From assembly GCF_001693735.1 (NCBI RefSeq), contig NZ_LWDV01000008.1, positions 350,357 to 414,356 on the forward strand: 64,000 nucleotides of DNA, given 5' to 3'. The DNA is from Orenia metallireducens. GTDB lineage: Bacteria; Bacillota; Halanaerobiia; Halobacteroidales; Halobacteroidaceae. The translations under genes and the position numbers were made by a program. The first letter of the stretch is position 1. Each line of letters opens with the position of its first letter. Shown here in pieces: positions 1 to 9,503 of this stretch. Under the pieces are notes generated by a model, which was given only the letters and a program-made list of their open reading frames with translations, ran no database searches and was not told where the DNA came from.

Positions 1-1
1 T

Positions 2-424
2 AATGTCAACACAGCTAAGATCTGCAAAGAGGTTTTTGATACATACTCTTATGCAAGCTTAAAGTTAAAAGGTAAGGTATTAGAAAATCTTAAAGTTGAT
101 GATTCTGGAAAAGTAGCTTGGATAAAGGTCAGTCAAGATTTATTAAAAGCCACTGGCTCTACTTTAGAGGATGCTGATGGATTGGTAGATTATCCAAGAA
201 GCTTAGCTGGTGTAGAGGTAGGGGTTTTATTTAAAGAGGTTGAAGATAGTACTGTTAAAGTCAGCTTAAGATCTAATTACTATTTCTCTGTTGATAAGAT
301 AGCCCATCAATTTGGTGGTGGAGGTCATTCAAAAGCTGCAGGATGTACTATTAATGATACTTTAATTAAAGCAGAAGATGCTGTAATTTCTACAATCAAA
401 AAAGAACTAAGTCAGGTGAACTAG
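2..424 (+). CDS. nrnA: DHH-family oligoribonuclease / pAp phosphatase (NrnA-like), C-terminal part
   Basis: The reading frame is open from the first bases of the window, so only the last ~140 residues are present and the start lies outside. The C-terminal DHHA1 domain is visible, with the glycine-rich GGGGHSKAAG motif about 35 residues before the stop that binds the nucleic-acid substrate. NrnA-type enzymes degrade 2-5 nt RNA and dephosphorylate pAp in the cytoplasm; the catalytic DHH domain would be upstream. The stop is one base from the truB start, so the two are probably co-transcribed, as is usual in Firmicutes (rbfA-nrnA-truB-ribF). A GdpP-like enzyme is less likely given this context. 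Confidence 0.85.
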   Translation, partial: NVNTAKICKEVFDTYSYASLKLKGKVLENLKVDDSGKVAWIKVSQDLLKATGSTLEDADGLVDYPRSLAGVEVGVLFKEVEDSTVKVSLRSNYYFSVDKIAHQFGGGGHSKAAGCTINDTLIKAEDAVISTIKKELSQVN

Positions 425-425
425 T

Positions 426-1325
426 ATGAAAGGAATTATCAACATTTTAAAACCTCCAGGAATGACATCTTTTGATGTTATCTTCTCTTGTAGAAAGCTT
501 TTTGGTATAAAGAAGATTGGCCATGCTGGGACTTTAGACCCTGGAGCAGCAGGAGTTTTAACTATTTGTATAGGACGAGCTACTAAAGTCGTCCCTTTTT
601 TAACAGAAACTCGTAAAGTTTATAGGGCAGAGATGGAATTTGGTACTGAAACTACTACCCTTGATGCTTTTGGAGAGGTCACAAATCAAGTTGAAGATTT
701 TATGCTAAATGAAGAAGAGATTAGAAAGGTTTTAGATGAATTTAAAGGAGAGATTGAACAGGTTCCTCCAATGTATTCAGCTATTAGGCATAAAGGGAAG
801 AGACTTTATGAATTAGCACGACAGGGTAAGAAGGTTGAGCGAAAGCCTAGAAAAATTACTATCTATGATTTAAAGTTGATAGATTTTGATGGTCAGAAGT
901 TAATCATAGATGTTGAGTGTTCTAAAGGAACTTATATTAGAACATTATGTGCTGATATTGGTAAAAGATTAGAGATAGGTGCTTATATGTCCTTTTTAGT
1001 TAGAACTAAGGTAGGAGAATTTTCTTTAGATAAAGCAATAACTCTAGAAGAACTTGAATTTTTGGTAGCCAAGGATAGAATTGAAGAAGTCCTTGAACCA
1101 TTAGATAAAGCTCTGGAACATTTGAAGGCGATTAAGGTTAAGTCAGAATTTGATGAACCCATCAGTAATGGAGTATCTATAGAATGGGACAACTTAGCAA
1201 CTAAATTAAATGATGAAGTGGAAGTTGGAGAGAAGTTTAGAGTCTATAATTCTGCGGGGGATTTTATAGGTGTTTATACCTATCATAATAAGGATATCTT
1301 TAAACCTGAAAGAATATTTGTTTAG
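426..1325 (+). CDS. truB: tRNA pseudouridine(55) synthase TruB
   Basis: Isomerises U55 in the T-loop of tRNAs to pseudouridine. The 299-residue length is normal. The N-terminus carries the family signature NILKPPGMTS, followed by GHAGTLDPGAAGVL, in which Asp38 is the catalytic nucleophile. The motifs around YSAIRHKGKRLYELAR and CSKGTYIRTL are also typical. The C-terminal ~60 residues form a PUA-like tail. The start follows the nrnA stop by one base, with the Shine-Dalgarno inside the preceding gene, indicating coupled translation. Confidence 0.97.
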   Translation: MKGIINILKPPGMTSFDVIFSCRKLFGIKKIGHAGTLDPGAAGVLTICIGRATKVVPFLTETRKVYRAEMEFGTETTTLDAFGEVTNQVEDFMLNEEEIRKVLDEFKGEIEQVPPMYSAIRHKGKRLYELARQGKKVERKPRKITIYDLKLIDFDGQKLIIDVECSKGTYIRTLCADIGKRLEIGAYMSFLVRTKVGEFSLDKAITLEELEFLVAKDRIEEVLEPLDKALEHLKAIKVKSEFDEPISNGVSIEWDNLATKLNDEVEVGEKFRVYNSAGDFIGVYTYHNKDIFKPERIFV

Positions 1326-1413
1326 ATATCTAGATTGACTTTGAGTAGAATTTGAACCTTACTTTATTCTCAAATTTAATCTTAATTACCTCTTGAAAGG
1401 AGAGGTGTACTAA

Positions 1414-2367
1414 ATGGAGATATACTACAATCAAACTAGAAATCGACCTACAGTAATGACCTTAGGAACCTTTGATGGAGTACATTTAGGTCACCAACAT
1501 ATAATTAATTTAGCAGTAAAAAGAGCTAAAGAGTTAGATTATGATAGTTCATTATTTACCTTCTTTCCCCATCCTTTACAAACTATATCTCCTGATAAGG
1601 CTCCTAAGGCTTTAACAAGTTGGAGCCAAAAAAGAAATATTATTCAAAATCTAGGAATAAATCAATTGATTGTACAGAAGTTTGATGAAGACTTTTCTCA
1701 AATGCCTTATCAGATATTTATAGAAGACTATTTAGTGAAGCGTTTTAAAGTAAAGGAGATTATTGTAGGGGAAGATTTTAGATGTGGATATCGTGCTCAG
1801 GGTACTCCAGCCAAGCTAAAAGAGTTGGGGAAAGAATTAGGGTTTGAAGTACAATCTGTTCCAAGCATAAAAATCAATAATCAAGATATAGGTAGTACTT
1901 ATATTAGAAATTTGATTTTAGATGGTAAGGTTTCAAAGGTCAAAGAACAATTAGGTAGGAACTTTTCCTTGGATTGTAAGGTGGTCAAAGGTGATCAACG
2001 GGGAAGAAAACTTGGTTTTCCTACAGCCAATTTAGAACCCCTAGCTGATTATGTTCTACCACCTCTAGGGGTCTATGCTTGTCGTGTAAAGCTAGCAGAC
2101 AAGATCTATGGTGGAGCTGTTCATTTAGGTGTTTTACCTACCTTTGATAAGAATAAGTTCAGTATTGAAGTTTATATTCTAGACTTTAATCAAAATATAT
2201 ATGGACAGCGTTTAGAATTGGAGTTTGTAGAAAGGATTAGACCTGAAGAAAGATTCCCTACTGTAGAAGGGTTAATAGATAGAATGAAAGAAGATGTTAG
2301 AGTTACTAGAGAAATTTTGAGTAATACAGATCAACAATTGGAAAATTTTAATAAATATTATGGTTAA
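1414..2367 (+). CDS. ribF: Bifunctional riboflavin kinase / FAD synthetase
   Basis: Makes FMN from riboflavin and then FAD from FMN. Residues ~15-30 hold the nucleotidyltransferase motif LGTFDGVHLGHQ (HxGH type), and the middle carries GSTYIRNLILDGKV, typical of the FAD synthetase domain. From about residue 180 the flavokinase domain starts, with GRKLGFPTANL containing the PTAN motif. The 317 residues match the two-domain family. A strong Shine-Dalgarno (GAAAGGAGAGGTG) precedes the ATG. It sits 88 bases after truB, the usual neighbour. Confidence 0.97.
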   Translation: MEIYYNQTRNRPTVMTLGTFDGVHLGHQHIINLAVKRAKELDYDSSLFTFFPHPLQTISPDKAPKALTSWSQKRNIIQNLGINQLIVQKFDEDFSQMPYQIFIEDYLVKRFKVKEIIVGEDFRCGYRAQGTPAKLKELGKELGFEVQSVPSIKINNQDIGSTYIRNLILDGKVSKVKEQLGRNFSLDCKVVKGDQRGRKLGFPTANLEPLADYVLPPLGVYACRVKLADKIYGGAVHLGVLPTFDKNKFSIEVYILDFNQNIYGQRLELEFVERIRPEERFPTVEGLIDRMKEDVRVTREILSNTDQQLENFNKYYG

Positions 2368-2438
2368 GATTACTATAAAGATGAATATTATTAGTAAAAT
2401 TTATAGAATTTATTAATCTAAAAAAATATTTAATATAG

Positions 2439-2467
2439 TTTACATTTAAGTATTATTATGCTACAAT
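2439..2467 (+). promoter_or_regulatory. Candidate sigma-A promoter of rpsO
   Basis: TTTACA at 2439-2444 and TACAAT at 2462-2467 are separated by 17 bases, close to the vegetative consensus. It lies ahead of the rpsO leader, so rpsO can be transcribed independently of ribF. Inferred from sequence only. Confidence 0.55.
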
Positions 2468-2480
2468 ATTATATGGAATT

Positions 2481-2545
2481 AACCATTAACTAGGTTAGTC
2501 GTTTCCCAGCGATTGACTTGGTAATTGGGGATTTGGAAAAATAGG
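2481..2545 (+). promoter_or_regulatory. Structured rpsO leader (probable S15 autoregulation site)
   Basis: Between promoter and start codon the transcript can form a stem of GTTAGTCG (2494-2501) with CGATTGAC (2510-2517), with two G-U pairs, extended outward by partial pairing of ATTAAC with GGTAAT. Ribosomal protein S15 represses its own mRNA through leader structures in several bacterial phyla, so this is the obvious reading. I did not match it to a specific published motif. Confidence 0.45.
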
Positions 2546-2558
2546 GGGGTGAAAGTTA

Positions 2559-2828
2559 ATGTTATCTGAAGCAAGAAAACAAGAAATCATTGAGAAATAT
2601 GCTATTAACGAAGGTGATACTGGTTCAGCTCCAGTTCAAATTGCTGTTTTAACAGCAAGAATTAATGAACTTACTGAGCATTTAAAAGTACACAAAAAAG
2701 ATCATAGTTCAAGACGTGGTCTATTAAAGATGGTTGGAAAGAGAAGAAGATTACTTAAATACCTAAGAAATAAAGATATCGAGCAATTCCGTAATTTAGT
2801 TGCTGATTTAGGTATTAGAGCAAAATAG
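2559..2828 (+). CDS. rpsO: 30S ribosomal protein S15
   Basis: Primary 16S rRNA-binding protein of the small-subunit platform. The 89-residue length is exact for the family, and the conserved [17 protein letters not shown] and [19 protein letters not shown] blocks are present. The Shine-Dalgarno GGGGGGTGAAAG precedes the ATG. The gene lies between ribF and pnp, its standard position. A rho-independent terminator follows directly. Confidence 0.98.
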   Translation: MLSEARKQEIIEKYAINEGDTGSAPVQIAVLTARINELTEHLKVHKKDHSSRRGLLKMVGKRRRLLKYLRNKDIEQFRNLVADLGIRAK

Positions 2829-2836
2829 TAGATTAT

Positions 2837-2866
2837 TAAGAGCGGGAATACCCGCTCTTAACTTTT
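2837..2866 (+). terminator. Terminator after rpsO
   Basis: TAAGAGCGGG and CCCGCTCTTA form a 10-bp stem around the loop AATA, followed by a short T-rich run. It separates rpsO from pnp. Confidence 0.85.
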
Positions 2867-3139
2867 AATAATTGAACAAAATTTGTCAATAAATCCATTT
2901 TCATAATTAAAATAGTTATTACATAATATAAAGATCTAATATGATTAAAATACTTAATATTATCTAAGAAATATGGATAAACTATAGATTACTATAATGG
3001 TTTATTATCTACATTACCTTAGTAAATATAGTGGTTAAAACAAATAATGAGATATTTTAGTGGTATTATTATTTTTTATAATTATATTATTAAATACATA
3101 AGATAAGGATAGCTTAATATAGAAGGGAGTTAAGAATTT
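2867..3139. other. AT-rich gap between rpsO and pnp
   Basis: About 270 bases of very AT-rich DNA with no ORF above background. It must hold the pnp promoter and leader; I could not single out a convincing -35/-10 pair. The last bases carry the pnp Shine-Dalgarno AGAAGGGAG. Confidence 0.5.
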
Positions 3140-5254
3140 ATGTCACATAAGTGGTCAATGGAATTTGGAGGTCGAGATTTAACGATTGAGACTGGCAAAT
3201 TGGCTGAAATGGCTAATGGTTCAGTTTTAGTAAGATATGGAGAGACTGTAGTTTTAGTAACTGCAACTATGTCTGATCCTCGTCCTGGTATGGACTTTTT
3301 TCCTTTAATGATTAATTATGAGGAAAGATTATATGCTGTTGGAAAGATACCAGGAGGGTTTATTAAGCGTGAAGGCAGACCAAGTGATGCAGCTACTTTA
3401 GCAGCACGCTTAATTGATAGACCTTTACGTCCTTTATTCCCAAAAGGATTTAGAAATGATGTACAGATTGTGGCTACTGTATTATCTTTAGATTTAGATA
3501 ATCCTGCTGATATTGCTGCAATGATAGGAGCTTCTGCTGCTTTATCTATTTCAGATATTCCCTTTGAAGGACCAATTGCTGGTGTAAAAGTAGGTTTAGT
3601 TGATGGAGAATTTGTTATCAATCCAACTATTGAACAGTATGAATCTAGTGCCTTAGATTTAACAGTAGCAGGTACTGGTGATGCAGTAATGATGGTAGAA
3701 GCTGGAGCTAATGAAGTTTCAGAAGAAGATATGATTGAAGCAATAGGTTTTGGACATCAAGAGATTCAAAAATTGGTTGAATTTCAAGAGAAGATTGTTG
3801 CAGAGATAGGTAAAGAGAAGGTAGAGGTAGAATTACACGTTGTAGATGATGAAGAATTGGAAGCTGAGATTAGAGATTATATAGGTGATAGGCTAATCAA
3901 AGCCTTACAGAATCAAGATAAGAAGACACGTGGAACTGAAAAAGATGCGGTCTATAGTGAAGTAACAGAATACTTTAGAGATAAATATCAGGAAGCTGAA
4001 GATTTAGATGAGATTATAAGTAAGACAAAGTATTATTTAGATAAAATTTCCAAAGAGTCGATCAGAAGCTTGGTATTAAATGAGAGAATTAGAGTTGATG
4101 GTCGTAAGCTAGATGAAGTAAGACCTATCTGGTGTGAAGTAGGAATATTACCTAGAGTCCATGGTTCTGGGGTATTTACTCGTGGACAGACTCAAGCTCT
4201 TACAGTAGCAACTTTGGGTGCTGTAGGTGATGAGCAGGTATTAGACGGATTAGAAGATCAAGAATCGAAGAGATATATGCACCATTATAACTTCCCACCA
4301 TATAGTGTTGGAGAGACAAGTCCATTGAGATCTCCTGGACGAAGAGAGATTGGACATGGTGCTTTAGGTGAGAGGGCACTTAGACCGATGATTCCTTCTG
4401 CTGAAGAGTTCCCTTATACTATTAGAATGGTTTCTGAGGTACTATCTTCTAATGGTTCTACTTCTCAAGCAAGTATCTGTGGTTGTACTTTAGCTTTAAT
4501 GGATGCAGGAGTACCTATTAAGGCACCAGTTGCAGGAATTGCTATGGGATTAATGAAGGAAGGTGATAATGTAGCTGTTTTAACTGATATTCAAGGTTTA
4601 GAAGACTTTAATGGGGATATGGACTTTAAGGTAGCAGGAACTGAAGATGGAATCACTGCTTTACAGATGGATATGAAGATTAAAGGTGTTTCTAAGGAGA
4701 TTTTAAAGGAAGCCTTAGAGCAAGCTAGGATAGGAAGGCTTCATATCTTAGGTGAGATGATGAAGGCTATTTCTAAGCCTCGTGCTGAATTATCACCATA
4801 TGCTCCAAGTATTCTTACTATGAGTATTGATCCTGAAAAGATTAAGGATGTTATCGGTAAAGGTGGAAAAACAATCAAAAGCATCGTTGATGAAACAGGA
4901 GTTAAAATTGATATTGAAGATGATGGAACTATCTTTATTGCTGCTGAAAATCAAGAAGCTGGTCAAAATGCAATTAATATGATTGAACAATTGACTAAAG
5001 AAGTAGAGGTTGGAGAGATGTATCTAGGTGAGGTTAAACGTACAACAGGTTTTGGTGCCTTTGTAGAGGTCTTACCAGGTAAAGAGGGTCTAGTTCATAT
5101 CTCTAAATTAGCAGATGAGCGTGTTGAGAAGGTAGAGGATATTCTTAAAACTGGAGATGAAGTACTCGTTAAGGTAATTGGTATCGATGATTTAGGTAGA
5201 ATAAATCTCTCTAGAAAAGATGCATTAAAGCAGGAAAATGAAGGAAGTAAATAA
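3140..5254 (+). CDS. pnp: Polyribonucleotide nucleotidyltransferase (PNPase)
   Basis: Phosphorolytic 3'-5' exoribonuclease of the RNA degradosome; also works in reverse as an RNA polymerase. The 704 residues carry two RNase PH-like domains (from [20 protein letters not shown] and from [13 protein letters not shown]), an all-alpha linker, a KH domain with [16 protein letters not shown] near residue 570, and a C-terminal S1 domain with [20 protein letters not shown]. All domains are complete. The isolated placement after a terminator suggests its own promoter. Confidence 0.98.
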   Translation: MSHKWSMEFGGRDLTIETGKLAEMANGSVLVRYGETVVLVTATMSDPRPGMDFFPLMINYEERLYAVGKIPGGFIKREGRPSDAATLAARLIDRPLRPLFPKGFRNDVQIVATVLSLDLDNPADIAAMIGASAALSISDIPFEGPIAGVKVGLVDGEFVINPTIEQYESSALDLTVAGTGDAVMMVEAGANEVSEEDMIEAIGFGHQEIQKLVEFQEKIVAEIGKEKVEVELHVVDDEELEAEIRDYIGDRLIKALQNQDKKTRGTEKDAVYSEVTEYFRDKYQEAEDLDEIISKTKYYLDKISKESIRSLVLNERIRVDGRKLDEVRPIWCEVGILPRVHGSGVFTRGQTQALTVATLGAVGDEQVLDGLEDQESKRYMHHYNFPPYSVGETSPLRSPGRREIGHGALGERALRPMIPSAEEFPYTIRMVSEVLSSNGSTSQASICGCTLALMDAGVPIKAPVAGIAMGLMKEGDNVAVLTDIQGLEDFNGDMDFKVAGTEDGITALQMDMKIKGVSKEILKEALEQARIGRLHILGEMMKAISKPRAELSPYAPSILTMSIDPEKIKDVIGKGGKTIKSIVDETGVKIDIEDDGTIFIAAENQEAGQNAINMIEQLTKEVEVGEMYLGEVKRTTGFGAFVEVLPGKEGLVHISKLADERVEKVEDILKTGDEVLVKVIGIDDLGRINLSRKDALKQENEGSK

Positions 5255-5282
5255 ATTCGAATAGATTATTAGAGATTCTAAG

Positions 5283-5317
5283 ACATAAACTGGAGTTATT
5301 CTAGTTTATGTTTTTTA
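5283..5317 (+). terminator. Terminator after pnp
   Basis: ACATAAACTGGA pairs with TCTAGTTTATGT (one G-U) around GTTAT, followed by a run of T. Confidence 0.85.
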
Positions 5318-5367
5318 ATATTATTGGTCATTATTAATTTTAGAAACTATTGAATTGAGGTGATATA

Positions 5368-6207
5368 ATGAAATTTGGAGTTCATACGTCAATTGCTGGA
5401 GGAATTGATCAAGCAGTAGTTAGAGCAGCAGAGTTGGACTGTGGAGCCTTTCAAATATTCTCTACTAACCCTAGAGGTTGGAAGGCTAAGGAGATAAGTG
5501 ATAAAGAAGCTCAATGCTTTAAAGATGCTCTAATTAAATATAATTTAGGAACTGTCGTAGTCCATACCCCTTATTTAATCAATTTAGCTTCACCTAAGGA
5601 GCATATCTATGATAAATCTATCAAGGCCTTAATTGCGGGTATAAAGAGGGCTGATAAGATAGGAGCTAAATATATGGTCTTACACCCTGGAAGCCATACA
5701 GGAGCAGGTATTGACCAGGGGATAGAGAATATTGCAAAGGGACTAATTAGAGTAATAACAGAGACTGATCCAGAAGTTAATATTCTCTTAGAGAATGTAG
5801 CTGGAGCAGGGACTGCAATTGGCAAGAGTATTAAAGAGCTAGAAAGAATAATAAAAGAAGCAGATAACCATAAACAGCTAGGAATCTGTTATGATACCTG
5901 CCATGGTTTTGCCGCAGGTTATGATATTAGAGAAGAGGAGGAAGTAGATATATTGTTAGAGGAGATTGATTCTCGAATTGGTCTTAAAAGGTTAGGTGTC
6001 ATTCATGCCAATGACTCTATTGGTGAATTGGGATCAAATAAAGACCGGCATCACCATATAGGTGAGGGGAAAATTGGATTAGAAGGTTTTAGAAATTTAG
6101 TTAACCATCCACAGTTAAAGGATAACGCCTTTATTTTAGAGACGCCAGTTGATGAGCAGAAGAATGATCAAGATAATTTGACCATTATTAAAAGTTTAGT
6201 AGAATAA
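5368..6207 (+). CDS. nfo: Endonuclease IV (AP endonuclease)
   Basis: Zinc-dependent AP endonuclease of base-excision repair. The 279 residues match the family. Recognisable blocks are GVHTSIAGG at the N-terminus, VLHPGSHTGAG, LLENVAGAGTAIG, GICYDTCHGFAAGYD, HANDSIGELGSNKDRHHHIG and the C-terminal FILETPV, which supply the His/Glu/Asp ligands of the trinuclear zinc site. AGGTGATATA precedes the ATG. Eleven bases separate it from the following helicase gene, suggesting a repair operon. Confidence 0.96.
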   Translation: MKFGVHTSIAGGIDQAVVRAAELDCGAFQIFSTNPRGWKAKEISDKEAQCFKDALIKYNLGTVVVHTPYLINLASPKEHIYDKSIKALIAGIKRADKIGAKYMVLHPGSHTGAGIDQGIENIAKGLIRVITETDPEVNILLENVAGAGTAIGKSIKELERIIKEADNHKQLGICYDTCHGFAAGYDIREEEEVDILLEEIDSRIGLKRLGVIHANDSIGELGSNKDRHHHIGEGKIGLEGFRNLVNHPQLKDNAFILETPVDEQKNDQDNLTIIKSLVE

Positions 6208-6218
6208 GGAGCTTTGAT

Positions 6219-8339
6219 ATGAATCAAAAAGAGTATTTACAAGAGGTAAGAGACTTTTTTGCACCAGGAAATAAATTAGATTCCTATTTTGATAAATATG
6301 AATATCGTCCTGAGCAACAGAAGATGTCAGTTAAGATTGCTGAAGTCTTCTCTAAAAAGGAGCATTTGTTGGTAGAGGCAGGGACTGGTACTGGGAAATC
6401 TTTGGCTTACTTAGTGCCAAGTATTTTAATGGCTTTAAAAGAAGAAGAGAAGGTTGTAATCTCTACTAATACAATCAATTTGCAAGAACAATTAATTAAA
6501 AAAGATATACCTCTATTACAAGAAATCTTCAATTTAGATTTTAAAGCAGTCTTAGTTAAAGGAAGAAAGAACTATATCTGTATTAGAAGGCTGGTTCAGT
6601 TTGGAAAATCAGCCCAGTTGGATAATCAAGGTTATAATACATTATCTAAGATTCATCATTGGGTCTTAGAGACAGAAACAGGTTGCCGTTCTGATTTGGA
6701 TTTTAGAGTTGGCTATGACATTTGGGATAATATCTCTTCTGAGAGTGATTTATGCTTACGGGCAAGTTGCCCTTATTATGAGCAATGCCATTTTATGTTT
6801 GCTCGTGAGGAAGCCCAAGAAGCCGATATTTTAGTAGTAAACCATCATATATTATTTGCAGATTTGGCTTTACGCCAAGAAAGAGGCTTAGATGGTGAAA
6901 ATGCCGTATTACCTCCTTATAAGCAGGTAGTCTTTGATGAAGCTCATAATATAGAGGAAGTAGCTACTAGTTATTTAGGATTTAAGGTCAATAGAAAGGG
7001 ATTTATCAAGCTTTTAGAATCTCTTTATAATTTTGATCAACAGACAGGTGTATTGTTACAGACTAGGGTTACAATTAGTAGTCTAAAGAAGAGTATTAAG
7101 CAGAATTTTCAGCAGAATATAGACAATAAATTAGTTCCTTTAGTTAGAAAGGTAAATGACTTAAGCCATAGTTTGTTTAACAATTTAATTAGATTTATAG
7201 ATAATAATACTAAGGGTAGAGATAGGAAATTAAGATTGATAGAATCCATTAGAGATGGTCAATATTGGCAAGAAAGTCTAATAGTTGAGTTTGATAATTT
7301 ATTAATTAATTTAAATGATTTAGGTAAGAATCTAAGTGAGTTATTAGAAGATATAGAGTTTTATGAGGATGAAATAGATGAAGTAGAAGCAGTAAAATTA
7401 GAATTAAATGCTAAGATAGAGTCGATTTTAAAAGTAGGTGCTGATATTGCTGAATTAATAAACTTTCCTGAAGAGGATTATGTTTATTGGTTAGAAGGAT
7501 ATGATGAGGATTGTAGTTTACATTCTGCTCCTTTAAATATAGCCCAACAGTTGCAAGATAGCCTCTTAGGTAAGATGGATTCAGTTATCTTGACCTCTGC
7601 TACTTTAACAGTGGATAAATCCTTTGAATTTATCAAAGATAATTTAGGGTTGATAGAAGAGAATGTAGAGACTTTGGAGGTTGGAAGCCCTTTTGATTAT
7701 AGGAATCAATTAAGATTAGGAATTGCTAAGGATTTACCCCAACCCAATCATCCTGCCTTTATAGATGCTGTAATTGCTAGTATTAAAGAGGTTATTCAAG
7801 CTACTAAAGGAAGGACTTTGGTTCTTTTTACTTCTTATGGAATGTTAAATAAGGTTTATGATGTACTAGAAGCTCAGTTAGATAGTTTAGAAGTTAATAA
7901 TATCTATTGTCAAGGTATGAAGTCTCGTCAATACTTAGTTGAAGAATTTAAGAATAAAGAGAAAGCTGTCTTATTAGGAACATCAAGCTTTTGGGAGGGA
8001 GTAGATATTCCTGGTGAAGAGTTGAGTTGTGTGGTTATTGTTAAGCTTCCTTTTGTAGTTCCAAGCGAGCCTGTAATATCTGCAAAGATAGAGCAACTAG
8101 AAGCAGTAGGTGAAAATCCATTTATTAAGTATATGGTACCTAAAGCGGTAATTAAATTTAAGCAAGGCTTTGGTAGGTTGATTCGGACCAAAGAGGATAA
8201 AGGATGGATTGTAATCTTAGATAATAGAGTGATTACTAAAAGTTATGGTAAGATATTCTTAGATTCTCTACCTAATGGATGCCGAATACTGACAGATAAT
8301 TTGAATGTCTTGAGTAATAAGATTAGAGAATCTATTTAA
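6219..8339 (+). CDS. dinG: DinG/XPD-type iron-sulfur DNA helicase
   Basis: Superfamily 2 5'-3' helicase of the DinG/Rad3 group. Walker A is EAGTGTGKS (residues ~53-61), Walker B is FDEAHN, and motif VI lies in FKQGFGRLIRTKED. Four cysteines between motifs I and II (CIRR, then CLRASC and C six residues on) fit the Fe-S cluster of XPD-like enzymes. At 706 residues it lacks the N-terminal exonuclease domain of B. subtilis DinG, so it resembles the E. coli YoaA/DinG form. It is coupled to nfo, consistent with a DNA-damage role. Confidence 0.93.
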   Translation: MNQKEYLQEVRDFFAPGNKLDSYFDKYEYRPEQQKMSVKIAEVFSKKEHLLVEAGTGTGKSLAYLVPSILMALKEEEKVVISTNTINLQEQLIKKDIPLLQEIFNLDFKAVLVKGRKNYICIRRLVQFGKSAQLDNQGYNTLSKIHHWVLETETGCRSDLDFRVGYDIWDNISSESDLCLRASCPYYEQCHFMFAREEAQEADILVVNHHILFADLALRQERGLDGENAVLPPYKQVVFDEAHNIEEVATSYLGFKVNRKGFIKLLESLYNFDQQTGVLLQTRVTISSLKKSIKQNFQQNIDNKLVPLVRKVNDLSHSLFNNLIRFIDNNTKGRDRKLRLIESIRDGQYWQESLIVEFDNLLINLNDLGKNLSELLEDIEFYEDEIDEVEAVKLELNAKIESILKVGADIAELINFPEEDYVYWLEGYDEDCSLHSAPLNIAQQLQDSLLGKMDSVILTSATLTVDKSFEFIKDNLGLIEENVETLEVGSPFDYRNQLRLGIAKDLPQPNHPAFIDAVIASIKEVIQATKGRTLVLFTSYGMLNKVYDVLEAQLDSLEVNNIYCQGMKSRQYLVEEFKNKEKAVLLGTSSFWEGVDIPGEELSCVVIVKLPFVVPSEPVISAKIEQLEAVGENPFIKYMVPKAVIKFKQGFGRLIRTKEDKGWIVILDNRVITKSYGKIFLDSLPNGCRILTDNLNVLSNKIRESI

Positions 8340-8531
8340 TTTTGGCAGGGATTAGTGATAATCTTTACTTTATTTAACAAGAAGGTTTTAGATTATAGGT
8401 GTAGAAGTTTAATAGTTAGTATCTAAATGATATAATAACTTAAATAAACTAATTGTTATAAACCATTATGGTAGGTTATTATATTATTTTATTGGCTATA
8501 AAATGTTTTAGGGGGAGGCATGTAGTAAAAG

Positions 8532-9464
8532 ATGAAAATAAAGGTTATTATATTTTTATGTCTTATGTCAGTTTTTTTAATTGGAGTGGAGGTTGCTTTG
8601 GCAGCGCCAACTTTTAAAGTCGAGTTGGTCTATACTGTTTCACAGGGTGATGCTTTAATCAATATAGCTAAAAAATTTGGTGTAACTGTTGATGAAATTA
8701 GAGCTGCCAATGATCTTTCTAGGAATCAGTTTATTAGAGTTGGGGACAAGCTAATTATCCCTGAAAATTATAATTTAAATGTCTATGACGAAGTTAAAGA
8801 TGATGTTGAATTTGTTCTTTATAAAAAAAAGGACGAGCTTAGTCAGTATAAATTAGATTCTAACCAGCAATATACAGTTAAGATAGAGAATAATAAGAGA
8901 AAGAAGATAGATGTAAGACATTTAAGGACTTTAAACTATTATATCAAACCAGGAGACAATCTTTATGATTTGGCTAGAGAGTTTAATACTACCATAGATG
9001 TACTTAAAGCATTAAACAACCTTGATAATTCTATAATTCGATTAGGTGATAGAATTAAGTTGCCTATTAATAATTTAACACCTAAGGAAGTTTTATACCA
9101 TACTATCAGTGATGAGGAGTTTGAATTATTGGCTAGATTGATTCATGGTGAAGCTCGTGGTGAGCCTTATATTGGTCAAGTGGCTGTAGGAGCAGTTGTT
9201 TTAAATCGAGTGATAGATTCTTATTTTCCTAACACAATAACAGATGTTATTTATCAACCTAAACAGTTTAGTCCCGTAGCCGATGGGCAGATTAATCTAA
9301 GACCCAATAGAACAGCATATAGAGCAGCTAGAGCAGCATTAAAAGGAGAAGACCCAACAAGGGGGGCTCGTTACTTTTATAATCCTCGGACTGCTAAATA
9401 TCAATGGTGGTTTAAGACAAGAGAGACTATAGTTCAAATTGGAGATCATGTCTTTGCTAAATAA
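8532..9464 (+). CDS. Secreted LysM cell-wall hydrolase, SleB-type (spore cortex lytic family)
   Basis: A signal peptide (about residues 1-25, ending near ALAAP) is followed by two LysM peptidoglycan-binding repeats (about 33-77 and 136-182; YTVSQGDALINIAKKFGV and YYIKPGDNLYDLAREFNT) and a C-terminal Hydrolase_2 domain from ~196. That domain carries LIHGEARGEPYIGQVAVGAV, whose Glu is the proposed lytic transglycosylase residue. SleB/CwlJ enzymes break the cortex during germination. The gene stands alone with its own terminator, into which an IS has inserted. A paralogue with a different binding domain is at 14725. Confidence 0.92.
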   Translation: MKIKVIIFLCLMSVFLIGVEVALAAPTFKVELVYTVSQGDALINIAKKFGVTVDEIRAANDLSRNQFIRVGDKLIIPENYNLNVYDEVKDDVEFVLYKKKDELSQYKLDSNQQYTVKIENNKRKKIDVRHLRTLNYYIKPGDNLYDLAREFNTTIDVLKALNNLDNSIIRLGDRIKLPINNLTPKEVLYHTISDEEFELLARLIHGEARGEPYIGQVAVGAVVLNRVIDSYFPNTITDVIYQPKQFSPVADGQINLRPNRTAYRAARAALKGEDPTRGARYFYNPRTAKYQWWFKTRETIVQIGDHVFAK

Positions 9465-9469
9465 ATAAA

Positions 9470-9503
9470 AGGTCAGAATCTTTAAAGATTCTGACCTTTT
9501 ATT
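9470..9503. repeat. Left copy of a 34-bp duplicated terminator palindrome
   Basis: AGGTCAGAATCTTTAAAGATTCTGACC followed by TTTTATT; it is the rho-independent terminator of the cortex hydrolase gene. An identical 34-bp copy occurs at 11068-11101, on the other side of the IS element. The two are most simply explained as a target-site duplication. Confidence 0.9.
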
